Positions 9,055 to 17,595 of a stretch of DNA of 64,000 nt are shown here, piece by piece. The position numbers and the translations under genes are program-made. The notes below the pieces were generated by a model. The model did no database searches. It was given only the letters and a program-made list of their open reading frames with translations, and was not told the origin of the DNA. The stretch is from Pseudonocardia humida (GTDB lineage: Bacteria > Actinomycetota > Actinomycetes > Mycobacteriales > Pseudonocardiaceae). Positions within the stretch are counted from its first letter, which is position 1. Every line of letters starts with the position of its first letter. The stretch covers positions 1 through 64,000 of the forward strand of contig NZ_JAGSOV010000070.1 in NCBI RefSeq assembly GCF_023898865.1, in the 5' to 3' direction.

Positions 9055-9663
9055 GACCTGGTCTCAAACCTGTGTGTCGGTACGTGATCTCGGCCGTCGG
9101 GTCGGAGATCCTCTTCGACCGTGACGGCGCACCAGCGACTCGTTGAATCGCCCCGGCATGTCTGGAGACGCTCCACCGGCTCCGGCGGCCGGGGTCGCTC
9201 GGTCACATCAGCAATGTTCATCCCGCACAGCCCTCTGACCAGCAACTCCGAGGCCGCCGCCCCATCGGTGCGCTTCCCGCGGTGTTCCTGCGCCGGGGAC
9301 GGGCGGGGGATACCCGGTCAGGCGTATCGCTGGTCGCATCCGGCGCCGCGCGGTGGGCGTCTTGCTGGTGGCGCTGACGTCGTGCAGCGCCATGGTCTCT
9401 GACCGGCTGGAACCAGGGCCGGGTGCCGTCGAACCGGACGCGAGCACGCGCCCCGAGTCGCGCCGCGAGCGTGCGGCTCGAGTGGCGAGGTGACGCAACG
9501 CGCGGCTGCGGCGGCGCGGGGCGGAGAACGCCTGTACAAGGGGCTGATGAGCTGATCGCCGGAACTCAGCCTAGGTCGAATGGTCGTGGCGGATGGTCAT
9601 CGTCGTGCCCCGACGACCCGGTATATTCGTCGTTGTCACCAGACGGAAGAAGGGGCCCACGAC
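9055..9663. other. 609-bp gap with no intact gene
   Basis: The gap holds the right copy of the 33-bp repeat and then about 500 bases without a convincing gene. A plus-strand open frame from about 9317 to 9493 encodes an arginine-rich stretch, a short hydrophobic run and a lipobox-like LTSC. It has no ATG, GTG or TTG before the hydrophobic run and no ribosome binding site, so it looks like the relic of a small lipoprotein. Just before the iclR-type gene a purine tract, GAAGAAGGGG, serves as that gene's ribosome binding site. Confidence 0.4.
9105..9137 (-). repeat. 33-bp inverted repeat, right copy
   Basis: Reverse complement of 7364-7396 with one mismatch. It starts 50 bases after the stop codon of the ECF sigma gene. 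Similarity does not extend convincingly beyond the 33 bases on either side. A target-site duplication was looked for by eye and not found. Confidence 0.75.
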
Positions 9664-10476
9664 GTGGACCAGCCGCGCAGGTCTGAACCGTCTCCTGTGC
9701 GGTCGGTCGTCCGAGCGTTGAAGCTCCTCAAGGCTGTGGGCGAAGGGGTGCGTTCGACCGGGCAACTGCAGAAGGCGGCCGACGTGCCGGGGCCCACGGC
9801 GGTGCGGCTGCTCAATTCACTGGAAAGTGAGGGCTTCGTTTCCCGTGGGGCCGACGGCTACGGTCCCGGGCCCGCGATCATCCGGATGTTCCTCGCGCTG
9901 GAGCCCGACAGCCTCGTCTGGCGCCTGATCAAGTCAGCGGTGGCCGAGCTCAACGAGAGGACGGGTGAGACCTCGCTGTTCATGGTCGAGAGCAACGGCA
10001 TGCGCGAGTGCCTGGCCGTCGGTGAGACGAAGGACCAGATCCGGCGCGTGGTGCCGGTCGGCGGCCGCTTCCCGCTGCACCAGGGGGCCTCGGGGATCAT
10101 GTTGCTCGCCCACGGGCTGTTGAAGAAGACCCTGCCCTCGATCACCGATGCCGACGGCAACTACGAGACGCGCTCGGGCGGCCCACGTCCGGTCGCCGAC
10201 CTGGTCGCCGACTGCGAACGGGCCCTACGCGACGGTGTGGTCGAGTCGGTGGGCAAGGAGTCGTGGGGGGTGGCGTCGCCGGTGCTGTCGAACGGCGCCC
10301 TGATCGGTGTGCTGTCGGTGTCCGCGCCGGCCTTCCGCTACTCCCCGGAGCGGCTGGCCGCCTTCCGGGAGGTGTGCCTCGACGTCACCACCCGCACCAA
10401 CGACATGCTCACCCGCGTCGCGTCGGGGCTCGGGTCGCCCGACGCGCCGGGCGACGACAGCCTCACGGCCTCCTGA
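9664..10476 (+). CDS. IclR family transcriptional regulator
   Basis: A 270-residue protein from GTG 9664. It has an N-terminal winged helix (SVVRALKLLKAVGEGVRSTG, then DVPGPTAVRLLNSLESEGFV) and the C-terminal IclR effector domain from about residue 80. That domain carries the GASGIMLLAH and SWGVASPVLSNGALIGVLSV signatures. The family binds small aromatic or aliphatic acids and commonly controls catabolic operons. Its stop lies three bases from the end of the convergent transporter/CoA-transferase operon, the obvious target. A palindrome at the far end of that operon (19214-19228) is a candidate binding site. Confidence 0.87.
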   Translation: MDQPRRSEPSPVRSVVRALKLLKAVGEGVRSTGQLQKAADVPGPTAVRLLNSLESEGFVSRGADGYGPGPAIIRMFLALEPDSLVWRLIKSAVAELNERTGETSLFMVESNGMRECLAVGETKDQIRRVVPVGGRFPLHQGASGIMLLAHGLLKKTLPSITDADGNYETRSGGPRPVADLVADCERALRDGVVESVGKESWGVASPVLSNGALIGVLSVSAPAFRYSPERLAAFREVCLDVTTRTNDMLTRVASGLGSPDAPGDDSLTAS

Positions 10477-10479
10477 GGC

Positions 10480-11517
10480 TCAGCCGGCCGCGCTCGGTTC
10501 CGCCACCGCGTCCGATGCCGCCGGGCGCAGCTCCCCCACGAAGTGGCAGGCCGCCGGATGGCCGCCGGCGCGGATGACGAGGTCCGGCTCGACGTCCGAG
10601 CACACCGGCTGCGCGAACGGGCACCGCGTGTGGAAGCGGCAGCCGGAGGGCGGATCCGCGAGGCTGGGCAGTTCGCCGGTCATGCGCACGCGATCGCGGA
10701 GATCGCCGGTCAGGGTCGGCACGGCCGACAGGAGTGCCCTCGTGTACGGGTGCGACCGGCCCCGCAGCACCTCGGGAGCGGTGCCCGTCTCCACCGCCCG
10801 CCCGAGGTAGAGGACCGTGGCGTCGGTCGCGCACTGCGTGACCACCGAGATGTCGTGGGTGATGAACACGAACGTCAGCCCGTGGCGCTGCTTGAGCCCC
10901 TGCAGCAGCACCAGGATCTCGTTGCGCACCGAGACGTCGAGCGCGGAAACGGCCTCGTCGAGCACGATGAGCCGCGGCTCGGCGGCGATCGCGCGGGCGA
11001 TCGTCACCCGCTGGCGCTGGCCGCCGGAGAGCTCCGCGGGCCGCCGGTCGGCCATGTGCGGGCCGATGCCCACCTCGGACAGCGCGTCCACGGCCCGGCG
11101 GCGGGCCTCCGGGCGCGACTCGGAGAACCGGCGGCGGGACTCGGCGACGCTGCGCCAGATCGGCCACCGGGGGTCGAGGCCCGCCGTCGGGTCCTGCAGC
11201 ACGATCTGGACGCCGAGGCGCCCGGCCAGCTCGGCCGGGTCCCTGCCCGTGCCGATGGCCTGGCCGGCGAAGGTCATCTCGCCCGCCTCGATCGGCACGA
11301 GCCCGCAGATGGCCTTGGCCAGTGACGACTTGCCGCACCCGCTCTCCCCGATGATGGCCATCGTCGCCCCGGCGGTCACGGCGAGGCTCACGCGGTCGAC
11401 GGCCCGGACGGCATCGGCTCCGGACCCGTAGCTCACGCTGACGTCGCGGAGCTCGAGGAGGACGTCGCCCTCCTGCGGCACCGGGGGCGGGGTCGTCGAT
11501 CGTGTTCGACGGTTCAC
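10480..11517 (-). CDS. ABC importer ATPase, OppF/DppF type
   Basis: A 345-residue ATPase: Walker A GESGCGKSS, signature LSGGQRQR, Walker B RLIVLDEAVS with the D-loop SALD, and switch His in FITHDISVV. The oligopeptide-type C-terminal extension is present (SHPYTRALLSAVP, then GCRFHTRCPFAQPVC). The GTG start at 11517 overlaps the stop of the preceding ATPase (GTGA), so the two are translationally coupled. This is the last gene of the operon. With the OppD-type partner it would energise the permease pair encoded at 15794-17595. The substrate is probably the acid handled by the CoA-transferases rather than a peptide; that is inference. Confidence 0.88.
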   Translation of the reverse strand: MNRRTRSTTPPPVPQEGDVLLELRDVSVSYGSGADAVRAVDRVSLAVTAGATMAIIGESGCGKSSLAKAICGLVPIEAGEMTFAGQAIGTGRDPAELAGRLGVQIVLQDPTAGLDPRWPIWRSVAESRRRFSESRPEARRRAVDALSEVGIGPHMADRRPAELSGGQRQRVTIARAIAAEPRLIVLDEAVSALDVSVRNEILVLLQGLKQRHGLTFVFITHDISVVTQCATDATVLYLGRAVETGTAPEVLRGRSHPYTRALLSAVPTLTGDLRDRVRMTGELPSLADPPSGCRFHTRCPFAQPVCSDVEPDLVIRAGGHPAACHFVGELRPAASDAVAEPSAAG

Positions 11518-12545
11518 GTGCTCGCCTCCATCGACTTCGCGGCGACCGCCGGTTCGGACAGTTCGTCGGCGCGCCAGCACCGCACCAGTCCCGACGCCCC
11601 GCGGTCGATGACGTCGAGGAGCAGCTGGGGGGACTCGCAGCCGTCGGTGGCGTACTCGCAGCGGTCGCGGAACCGGCAGCCCTGGTCGGTCGACCCGGGG
11701 GCCGGCGGGGTCCCGGGGATGCCGGGTCGGATCACCCCGAGCTCGGACGGGTCGGGCACGCAGCGCAGGAGGCCCTGGCAGTAGGGGTGCGCCGGACCGG
11801 CGGTGAAGTCGCGCGTCCGGCGGGCCTCGACCACCTGGCCCGCGTACATCGCGAGCACCCGGTCGCACTGACCGGCGACGACGCCGAGGTCGTGGGTGAT
11901 GAGCAGGGTCGCGAGCCGCATGTCGCGGGCCAGCCCCTCGATCAGCTCCAGGATGCCGGCCTGCACGCTGACGTCCAGCGAGGTCGTGGGCTCGTCGGCG
12001 ATGAGCAGCTCGGGATCCGACGCCAGCGCCATGGCGATCATGACCCGTTGCCGCATGCCGCCGGAGAGCTGGTACGGGTACTGGCCGAGGCGCTCGGCCG
12101 GCTGCGGGATGCCGACCAGGTCGAGCAGCTCGCGCGCCCGGGCGCGGATCGCCGTCCGCGACAGGTCGCCGGCGTGCGCGCGGATCGCGTACCCGAGCTG
12201 CTTCCCGATGGAGAACACCGGGTTGAGCGACTCGTTGGGATCCTGGAACACCATCCCGATCCGCGCGCCCCGGATGGCCCGCAGGTCGCGCTCCGGCAGC
12301 TGCAGGAGGTCCTGACCGCCGAACTCGACGCTGCCGTCGACGCCGAGATCGGGCGACAGCAGTCCCGCGATGGCCAGCGCGGTCAGGGACTTGCCGCTGC
12401 CGGTCTCGCCGATGATGCCCACCGACTCGCCGGCCCGAACGCTCATCGACACCCGGTCGACCAGCACGACGCTCGGATCCCGCTTCACGAAGACGCGGAG
12501 GTCCCGGACGTCGAGCACCGCCTCGCCGGTCGATCCGGTCTTCAT
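11514..12545 (-). CDS. ABC importer ATPase, OppD/DppD type
   Basis: A 343-residue ATPase: Walker A GETGSGKSLT, Q-loop in GMVFQDPNESLNP, signature LSGGMRQRV, Walker B LLIADEPTTSLD, switch LLITHDLGVV. It also has the Opp/Dpp C-terminal cysteine-containing tail (GCRFRDRCEYATDGC). Start ATG 12545 is preceded by GGAGGG. An upstream in-frame extension to 12860 has no family match. It lies 34 bases after the CoA-transferase gene and overlaps its partner ATPase by four bases. Together they form the heterodimeric motor of the importer. Confidence 0.88.
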   Translation of the reverse strand: MKTGSTGEAVLDVRDLRVFVKRDPSVVLVDRVSMSVRAGESVGIIGETGSGKSLTALAIAGLLSPDLGVDGSVEFGGQDLLQLPERDLRAIRGARIGMVFQDPNESLNPVFSIGKQLGYAIRAHAGDLSRTAIRARARELLDLVGIPQPAERLGQYPYQLSGGMRQRVMIAMALASDPELLIADEPTTSLDVSVQAGILELIEGLARDMRLATLLITHDLGVVAGQCDRVLAMYAGQVVEARRTRDFTAGPAHPYCQGLLRCVPDPSELGVIRPGIPGTPPAPGSTDQGCRFRDRCEYATDGCESPQLLLDVIDRGASGLVRCWRADELSEPAVAAKSMEAST

Positions 12546-12579
12546 CGATCGCCCACCCTCCCGCGCATGCCCGTGCCAC

Positions 12580-13872
12580 CTAGCTCGCCGGCCGGTCGGC
12601 CACCGCACCCGACGCCCGCAGTTCCTCGACCCGCTCGGCGCTGAACCCCAGGACTTCGCGCAGCACGTGGTCGTTGTGCTCCCCGAAGCGCGGCGCCGCG
12701 CGGCGCACGGCGCCGGGTGTGCGCTCGAGCCGGTAGGCGAGACCCGGGTAGTCGTGCGTGCCCGCCTCCGGGTGGTCGAGGGTGGCCAGGAACCCGATCT
12801 CGCGCAGGCCCGGGCAGCCCCAGATGTCGGCACCGTTCCGCACCGGTGCCGCCGGCACACCGGCGCGCTGCAGGCGCTGCGCGACGGCCGACTTGTCCTG
12901 CCCGGACGTCCACGCGCCGATCACGTCGGCCAGGTCGTCCTGGTTCTGCCAGCGGGCGTCGGACGTCGCGAAGCGGGGGTCGTCGACGAGCCCGTTGCGG
13001 CCGATCTCCGCGCACAGGGCCCGCCACTGGTCGTCGTCGAACACCGCGACTGCAACCCACTCGTCGGTTCCGGCGCACGGGTAGGCGTCGTGCGGAGCCG
13101 CGTCCCGGACCCGGTTGCCGCACGCCTGCCACGGTTCGCCGCCCTCGGCGGCGGCGATGAGCTCGTCGCCGATCCAGTGCATCGCCGCCTCGGTCTGGGC
13201 GACCTCGATGCGCTGTCCGACGCCGGTGCGCTCCCGGTCCACCAGCGCGGTGAGCACGGCGGCCGCCCCGTGCAGGCCACCGATCGGGTCCATGTAGGCC
13301 GTGCCCGTGGGCACCGGCTTCCCGTCGCCGTAGCCCATGAGTCCGGTCATGCCGCAGGCCGCTTCCATGGTCATGCCCATCCCGACGTGGTGGGTCATCG
13401 GGCCGCCGGAGCCGAACGCCGGCATCTCCACGGTGATGATGCGCGGGTTGATCGCCGACAGCCGGTCGTAGCCCAGGCCCAGCCGGTCCAGCACGCCGGG
13501 CGAGAAGTTGGCGATCACGACGTCGGACGTCTCGGCCAGTGCGTAGACGACGTCGGCGGCGCCGGGCATCTTGAGGTTCAGCGCCACCGACAGCTTGTCG
13601 TGGTTCTGGGTGTTGAAGTAGCTGTTGCGGTTGTAGGGCCGCTCCCCCGGGACCAGGTCCGGGAAGCGGTCGGGCGCGGCGCCGTGCACCGAGCCGCGCC
13701 AGGAGTCCATCGTGACCGGCGACTCGATCTTGATGACCGTCGCGCCGAGGAAGGCCAGCGACCTGGTCGTCATCGGGCCTGCCCACGCCGAGGTGAAGTC
13801 GATGACCTGGACGCCGGCGAGCGGCCCGGTCACCTCGGACCGTGGTTCCGACTCGCCTGCGAGCTCGCTCAT
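12580..13872 (-). CDS. class III CoA-transferase subunit with catalytic Asp (CaiB/BaiF family)
   Basis: A 430-residue protein with the family start (PLAGVQVIDFTSAWAGPMTT, LGATVIKIESP) and the catalytic aspartate in the expected place, TAYMDPIGGLHG (D195). It also has the long helical C-terminal region. Class III enzymes move CoA between carboxylates through an aspartyl-CoA mixed anhydride. Its ATG overlaps the stop of the second family member upstream (ATGA). That partner lacks the aspartate, so the two probably form a heteromer in which this subunit is catalytic, as described for BbsEF-type transferases. Substrate unknown; the adjoining importer and crotonase suggest an imported acid that is activated and then hydrated. 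Confidence 0.85.
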   Translation of the reverse strand: MSELAGESEPRSEVTGPLAGVQVIDFTSAWAGPMTTRSLAFLGATVIKIESPVTMDSWRGSVHGAAPDRFPDLVPGERPYNRNSYFNTQNHDKLSVALNLKMPGAADVVYALAETSDVVIANFSPGVLDRLGLGYDRLSAINPRIITVEMPAFGSGGPMTHHVGMGMTMEAACGMTGLMGYGDGKPVPTGTAYMDPIGGLHGAAAVLTALVDRERTGVGQRIEVAQTEAAMHWIGDELIAAAEGGEPWQACGNRVRDAAPHDAYPCAGTDEWVAVAVFDDDQWRALCAEIGRNGLVDDPRFATSDARWQNQDDLADVIGAWTSGQDKSAVAQRLQRAGVPAAPVRNGADIWGCPGLREIGFLATLDHPEAGTHDYPGLAYRLERTPGAVRRAAPRFGEHNDHVLREVLGFSAERVEELRASGAVADRPAS

Positions 13873-14894
13873 GACGCCACGACCGAGCGGAAGACGGGAC
13901 CGAGCGACGTGCGCCCGTCGTCCTGCACCACCATGCCGCGCGCCCGCAGCTGCTCGGAGCGCAGCAGGTCGGCCATGGAGTGGACCTTCTCGATGCTCAC
14001 CTTGCGCCGCTGGCCGCGGTCGACGAGCTCGTCGGCGTCGAACCGGGCAGCCGCGGCGGCGAGGATGTCGCTCGCGAGGTGCCAGTTGGCGCCGCGCACG
14101 ACCGGGTCCACGAACCGCGGGTCGGTCAGCAGCTCGGGCACGTCGAACGTCTCGCAGAGCCCGTCGAAGTGCCGCAGCGCGAACAGGATGACCCAGGCGT
14201 CGCGGCACTTCAGGATGGAGAGCATGCCCGGGTAACGGCGGCGGGTGCTGTAGGTCCGGTTGTAGGCGTACTGGGTGACGAAGTTCTGCGCCATCGCCGC
14301 GGACGACTCCAGCACCGTCGTGCGGGCCCGCTGTCCCCGACCGCTGCTCCGCCGCTCCAGCAGGGCACTGGTCACCGTGATGTACGCCGAGACCCCGGCC
14401 GCGAAGTACGCCCGGTGGCCCACGCCGTAGAGGGGCTGGTGGTCCGGCGAGCCGGTGACGTACATGACGCCGCTGAGCGCCTGGTGGATCATCTCGCTGC
14501 CCGACCAGCCCTCCCACCGGCTCACGGCGGGGAAGTCGGTTATCCGGCACACGACCGCGCGCTCGGCGAGCGGGGCCGGGTCGAGCCAGGCCTCGGCCCG
14601 CTCGTCGTGCAGTACGACGTCGGCGGCCTCGGCGATCCGGCGCGCGGCGCGCCGGCTGACGTCGTTCGCGACGTCGACCGACACCGACCGCTTCCCCGCG
14701 TTCAGGTGCCGGAACAGCGGCGACGCGTCGTCCGCGCGCCCGCCGGGCGGACCCCACTGCCGTACCGGTGAACCGCCGACGGGCTCGACCATCGTGACGT
14801 CCGCGCCGTGCAGCCGCAGCAGCTTGGCGCAGTAGTTCCCGGCGATCGACCCCGTCGCGTCGACCACCGAGATCCCGGAGAAGGCCTCCCTCAC
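13869..14894 (-). CDS. class III CoA-transferase subunit lacking the catalytic Asp (CaiB/BaiF family)
   Basis: A 341-residue family member starting at GTG 14894, overlapping the crotonase stop (GTGA). The CoA-binding Rossmann half is recognisable: GISVVDATGSIAGNYCAKLL, GADVTMVEPVGG, and LNAGKRSVSVDV. At the position of the catalytic aspartate it has tyrosine (Y163 in GVGHRAYFAAGVSA). It is shorter than its 430-residue neighbour. By itself it should not catalyse transfer, but it is intact and co-translated with the competent subunit, so a structural or substrate-binding role in a heteromer is the simplest reading. Confidence 0.8.
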   Translation of the reverse strand: MREAFSGISVVDATGSIAGNYCAKLLRLHGADVTMVEPVGGSPVRQWGPPGGRADDASPLFRHLNAGKRSVSVDVANDVSRRAARRIAEAADVVLHDERAEAWLDPAPLAERAVVCRITDFPAVSRWEGWSGSEMIHQALSGVMYVTGSPDHQPLYGVGHRAYFAAGVSAYITVTSALLERRSSGRGQRARTTVLESSAAMAQNFVTQYAYNRTYSTRRRYPGMLSILKCRDAWVILFALRHFDGLCETFDVPELLTDPRFVDPVVRGANWHLASDILAAAAARFDADELVDRGQRRKVSIEKVHSMADLLRSEQLRARGMVVQDDGRTSLGPVFRSVVAS

Positions 14895-15739
14895 CGCTTG
14901 CCCTTCAGCCGGTCGAACGCGCGCTGGGCCCGCGGGCGGCGCGGCCGGCCGGACGCGTCGCTGGTCATGCCGCCCTCGCCGACCTGGGCCCGCTCGGCCT
15001 CCGACAGCATGGACCAGCGCAGGAACGAGGTCTCGATGCTCGACCGGAAGCCGCGCACGTCGTCGACCGCGTTGATCGCCTCCTTGGTCACCTCCAGGCG
15101 CAACAGGTCGGTCTCGGCGAACCGGTGGGCCAGCTCCAGCACGTGCTCCTCCAGCTCGGCCCTGGGCACGACCCGATTGACGAAACCGATCTCGTGCGCC
15201 TCCTGCGCGCTGACGAACCGGCCCTCGAAGAGGATCTCCTTGACCTTGCGCGTGTTGACGTCCCACGGCATCGAGAAGTACTGGACGAACTCGGGCAGGA
15301 ACTCCGTGTCGTCGGCAGCCACGATGACGTCCATGGCCGAGGCCACCAGCCATCCCGCGAAGATGGTGTAGCCGTGCACCGCCGCGATCGTCGGCTTGCG
15401 GAAGTCCCGCCAGCGCATGGTGTTGGCCACGTTGAACTCGTGCATGCGCCAGAGCCGTCCGCGCGCATCGGTGGGGAACCCGCGCACCTCGCGGTCGCGC
15501 AGCTCCTCGGGGGTGCCCAGGTCGTGGCCCGCGGAGAAGTGGTCGCCCACCCCGGTGAACACGACGACGCTCACCGAGTCGTCGGCCTCGCAGCGGGCGA
15601 AGGCGTGGTCGAGCTCCTCGCGCAGGATCCGGGACTGGGCGTTGCGGTACTGCGGCCGGTTCATCCTGATGATGGCCACCTTGTCGACCTGCTCGAGCAC
15701 GATCTGGGTGTAGTCGGCAGCACCGGAACGGTCGGTCAT
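14891..15739 (-). CDS. enoyl-CoA hydratase/isomerase family protein
   Basis: A 282-residue crotonase-fold protein: NRPQYRNAQS, the oxyanion-hole segment FSAGHDLGTPEE and the second oxyanion segment AAVHGYTIFAGWLVASAMD. Where classical hydratases carry GxCxGGG, it reads GYTIFAGW. The usual active-site glutamates are not obvious, so hydration, isomerisation or hydrolysis cannot be told apart. The C-terminal 30 residues are basic and variable. It starts 55 bases after the permease gene and overlaps the CoA-transferase that follows. It presumably acts on the thioester made by the transferase pair. Confidence 0.85.
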   Translation of the reverse strand: MTDRSGAADYTQIVLEQVDKVAIIRMNRPQYRNAQSRILREELDHAFARCEADDSVSVVVFTGVGDHFSAGHDLGTPEELRDREVRGFPTDARGRLWRMHEFNVANTMRWRDFRKPTIAAVHGYTIFAGWLVASAMDVIVAADDTEFLPEFVQYFSMPWDVNTRKVKEILFEGRFVSAQEAHEIGFVNRVVPRAELEEHVLELAHRFAETDLLRLEVTKEAINAVDDVRGFRSSIETSFLRWSMLSEAERAQVGEGGMTSDASGRPRRPRAQRAFDRLKGKR

Positions 15740-15793
15740 CTGTTGGTCAGCCTCTTCACTGGGTCGTCTCGATACGGGTCGTGGGTGCGTCGT

Positions 15794-16654
15794 TCAGAGC
15801 CGGTCCCTGATCGCGTCGCCGACCCGGTAGATCGCCAGCACGGTGAGCATGATGGTGATGCCCGGGGCCAGGGTCGCGGCCGGATCGACGAGGATGTAGG
15901 TGAACGCCTGGGAGAGGTCGGCGCCCCAGCTGGGCTCGGGGATCTGCACGCCGAGGCCGAGGAAGTCCAGCCCGGCCTGGGCGAGCACGGCGATGCCCGC
16001 GTAGATCGTCACCTGCACGGCGAGCGGTTCCAGCGAGTTGGGCAGGATGTGGCGCACCAGCCTGCTGCCCGCCGAGCAGCCGTACATCCTGGTGATCTGC
16101 ACGTAGTCCTTGTGCAGCTCGCCGATCACACCGGCGCGCACCAGGCGGGCGATGCTCGGGGAGATCGCGAGCCCGAACGCGGCCATCGAGGTGACGATGC
16201 CGGCGCCGATGGACCCGGTGATCGCGATCGCGAAGACGAGCGAGGGGAACACGAGCACCGTGTCAGCGAGCCGCATGAGTGCGGAGTCGGCCCAGCCCCC
16301 GTAGTAGCCGGCGAGCAGCCCCCACGGCACGCCGAGCGCGCAGCTCACGACCACCGCCACCACTGCCCCGATCAGGGCGGGCCGGGCCCCGTGCAGCAGC
16401 CGGCTGAGCACGTCGCGCCCGAGGTAGTCGGTGCCGAGCAAGTGCTCGGGCGTCGGTCCGCTCAGCCGGTCGTCGAGGTCCTGCGCGCTGGGGACGTAGG
16501 GCGCGATCCAGGTCGCGGCCACGGCCACCAGCACGAGCAGGGCGAGGAACCCGATCGCCAGGACCAGCCCGGCGCTCCGGCGCCTGCCCGTCCTGGTGCC
16601 GCGGGGCGCCAGGAGGCGGTCGACGTCTCCCGCGGCAGCCGGCTCCACGCTCAT
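15794..16654 (-). CDS. ABC importer permease, DppC type
   Basis: A 286-residue inner-membrane protein with a cytoplasmic N-terminus of about 30 residues and six predicted helices. The DppC-type region HLLGTDYLGRDVLSRLLHGA precedes the permease domain. The EAA loop reads YVQITRMYGCSAGSRLVRHI, followed by LPNSLEPLAV. Start ATG 16654 overlaps the DppB-type gene's stop (ATGA). It pairs with that protein to form the channel fed by the lipoprotein at 17596-19158. Confidence 0.88.
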   Translation of the reverse strand: MSVEPAAAGDVDRLLAPRGTRTGRRRSAGLVLAIGFLALLVLVAVAATWIAPYVPSAQDLDDRLSGPTPEHLLGTDYLGRDVLSRLLHGARPALIGAVVAVVVSCALGVPWGLLAGYYGGWADSALMRLADTVLVFPSLVFAIAITGSIGAGIVTSMAAFGLAISPSIARLVRAGVIGELHKDYVQITRMYGCSAGSRLVRHILPNSLEPLAVQVTIYAGIAVLAQAGLDFLGLGVQIPEPSWGADLSQAFTYILVDPAATLAPGITIMLTVLAIYRVGDAIRDRL

Positions 16655-17595
16655 GAGCGCCGCGTCCTCGGGTCGAGCAGGCCGTAGGAGACGTCGACGA
16701 GCAGGGTGATGACCAAGATGAGACCGATGAGCACGACCATGACCCCCTGAGTCACCGGGTAGTCCTTGGCCAGCGCGCTGTCGATCAGCAGGCTGCCCAT
16801 GCCCGGCAGCACGAAGACCCTCTCGACCAGCACGCTGCCCCCGATGAGCGTGCCGGCGACGAGCCCCATGACCGTGACCACCGGGATCAGCGAGTTGCGC
16901 ACCGCCAGCTTCAGGTAGATGTCGCTGGGCCGGACACCCGCGGCGCGGGCCGCGAGCACGTACTTCGAGTCGAGCGCCCGGATCATCCCGCTGCGCGCCT
17001 GGCGGGTGAGGATCGCGGCGCCGGAAGTCGCCAGCACCGCGGCCGGCATGAGCACGCTCTCCAGGTTGGCGCCGAGGCCGTCCGACAGCGGCTCGAAGCC
17101 GCCGGAGGGCAGCCAGCCCAGCTGCAGGGCGAACAGGTAGATCGCGATCATCGCCAGCCAGAACTCCGGCACCGCGATCCCGAGACCGGAGGCGTTGCGG
17201 ATCGACTCGTCGAGGACCGAGCGCCTCCGCACGGCGGACACGACGCCCAGCGGTACCCCGACCACCGTCGCGATCGCCAGCGCGAGCCCGGCGATCTCCA
17301 GGGTCACCGGGGCCGCCCTGGCCAGCGTCTCGGTGACCGGGGCGCGGTCGATGAAGGACGAGCCGAGGTCACCGGTGAGCGCGTTCGTGAGCCAGTTCCA
17401 GTACTGCAGCGCCACCGGCTCGTCGAGCCCGAGCTCGGACTCGATCTGCGCGATCGACTCCGGCGAGGCGTCCGGGCCGGCGATCGTGGTGGCCGGGCCG
17501 CCGGGGCTGAGCTGCAGCAGCGCGAAGGTCACGATCGTGGCCAGCAACGCCGTGGGCACGAGCTGGACCAGCCGGCGGCCGATGATCCGCAGCAT
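16651..17595 (-). CDS. ABC importer permease, DppB type
   Basis: A 314-residue protein starting MLRIIGRRLVQLVPTALLAT, the standard opening of DppB/GsiC permeases, with six helices. The EAA loop is YVLAARAAGVRPSDIYLKLA, followed by VRNSLIPVVTVMGL. The ATG directly abuts the TAG of the binding-protein gene, so no spacer exists and translation is probably coupled. It forms the channel with the DppC-type neighbour. Confidence 0.88.
   Translation of the reverse strand: MLRIIGRRLVQLVPTALLATIVTFALLQLSPGGPATTIAGPDASPESIAQIESELGLDEPVALQYWNWLTNALTGDLGSSFIDRAPVTETLARAAPVTLEIAGLALAIATVVGVPLGVVSAVRRRSVLDESIRNASGLGIAVPEFWLAMIAIYLFALQLGWLPSGGFEPLSDGLGANLESVLMPAAVLATSGAAILTRQARSGMIRALDSKYVLAARAAGVRPSDIYLKLAVRNSLIPVVTVMGLVAGTLIGGSVLVERVFVLPGMGSLLIDSALAKDYPVTQGVMVVLIGLILVITLLVDVSYGLLDPRTRRS

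Noticed and set aside
7364..9137. Interpretation of the inverted repeats as ends of a conventional insertion sequence
   Set aside because: No transposase lies between them and no target duplication was seen; kept only as a finding.
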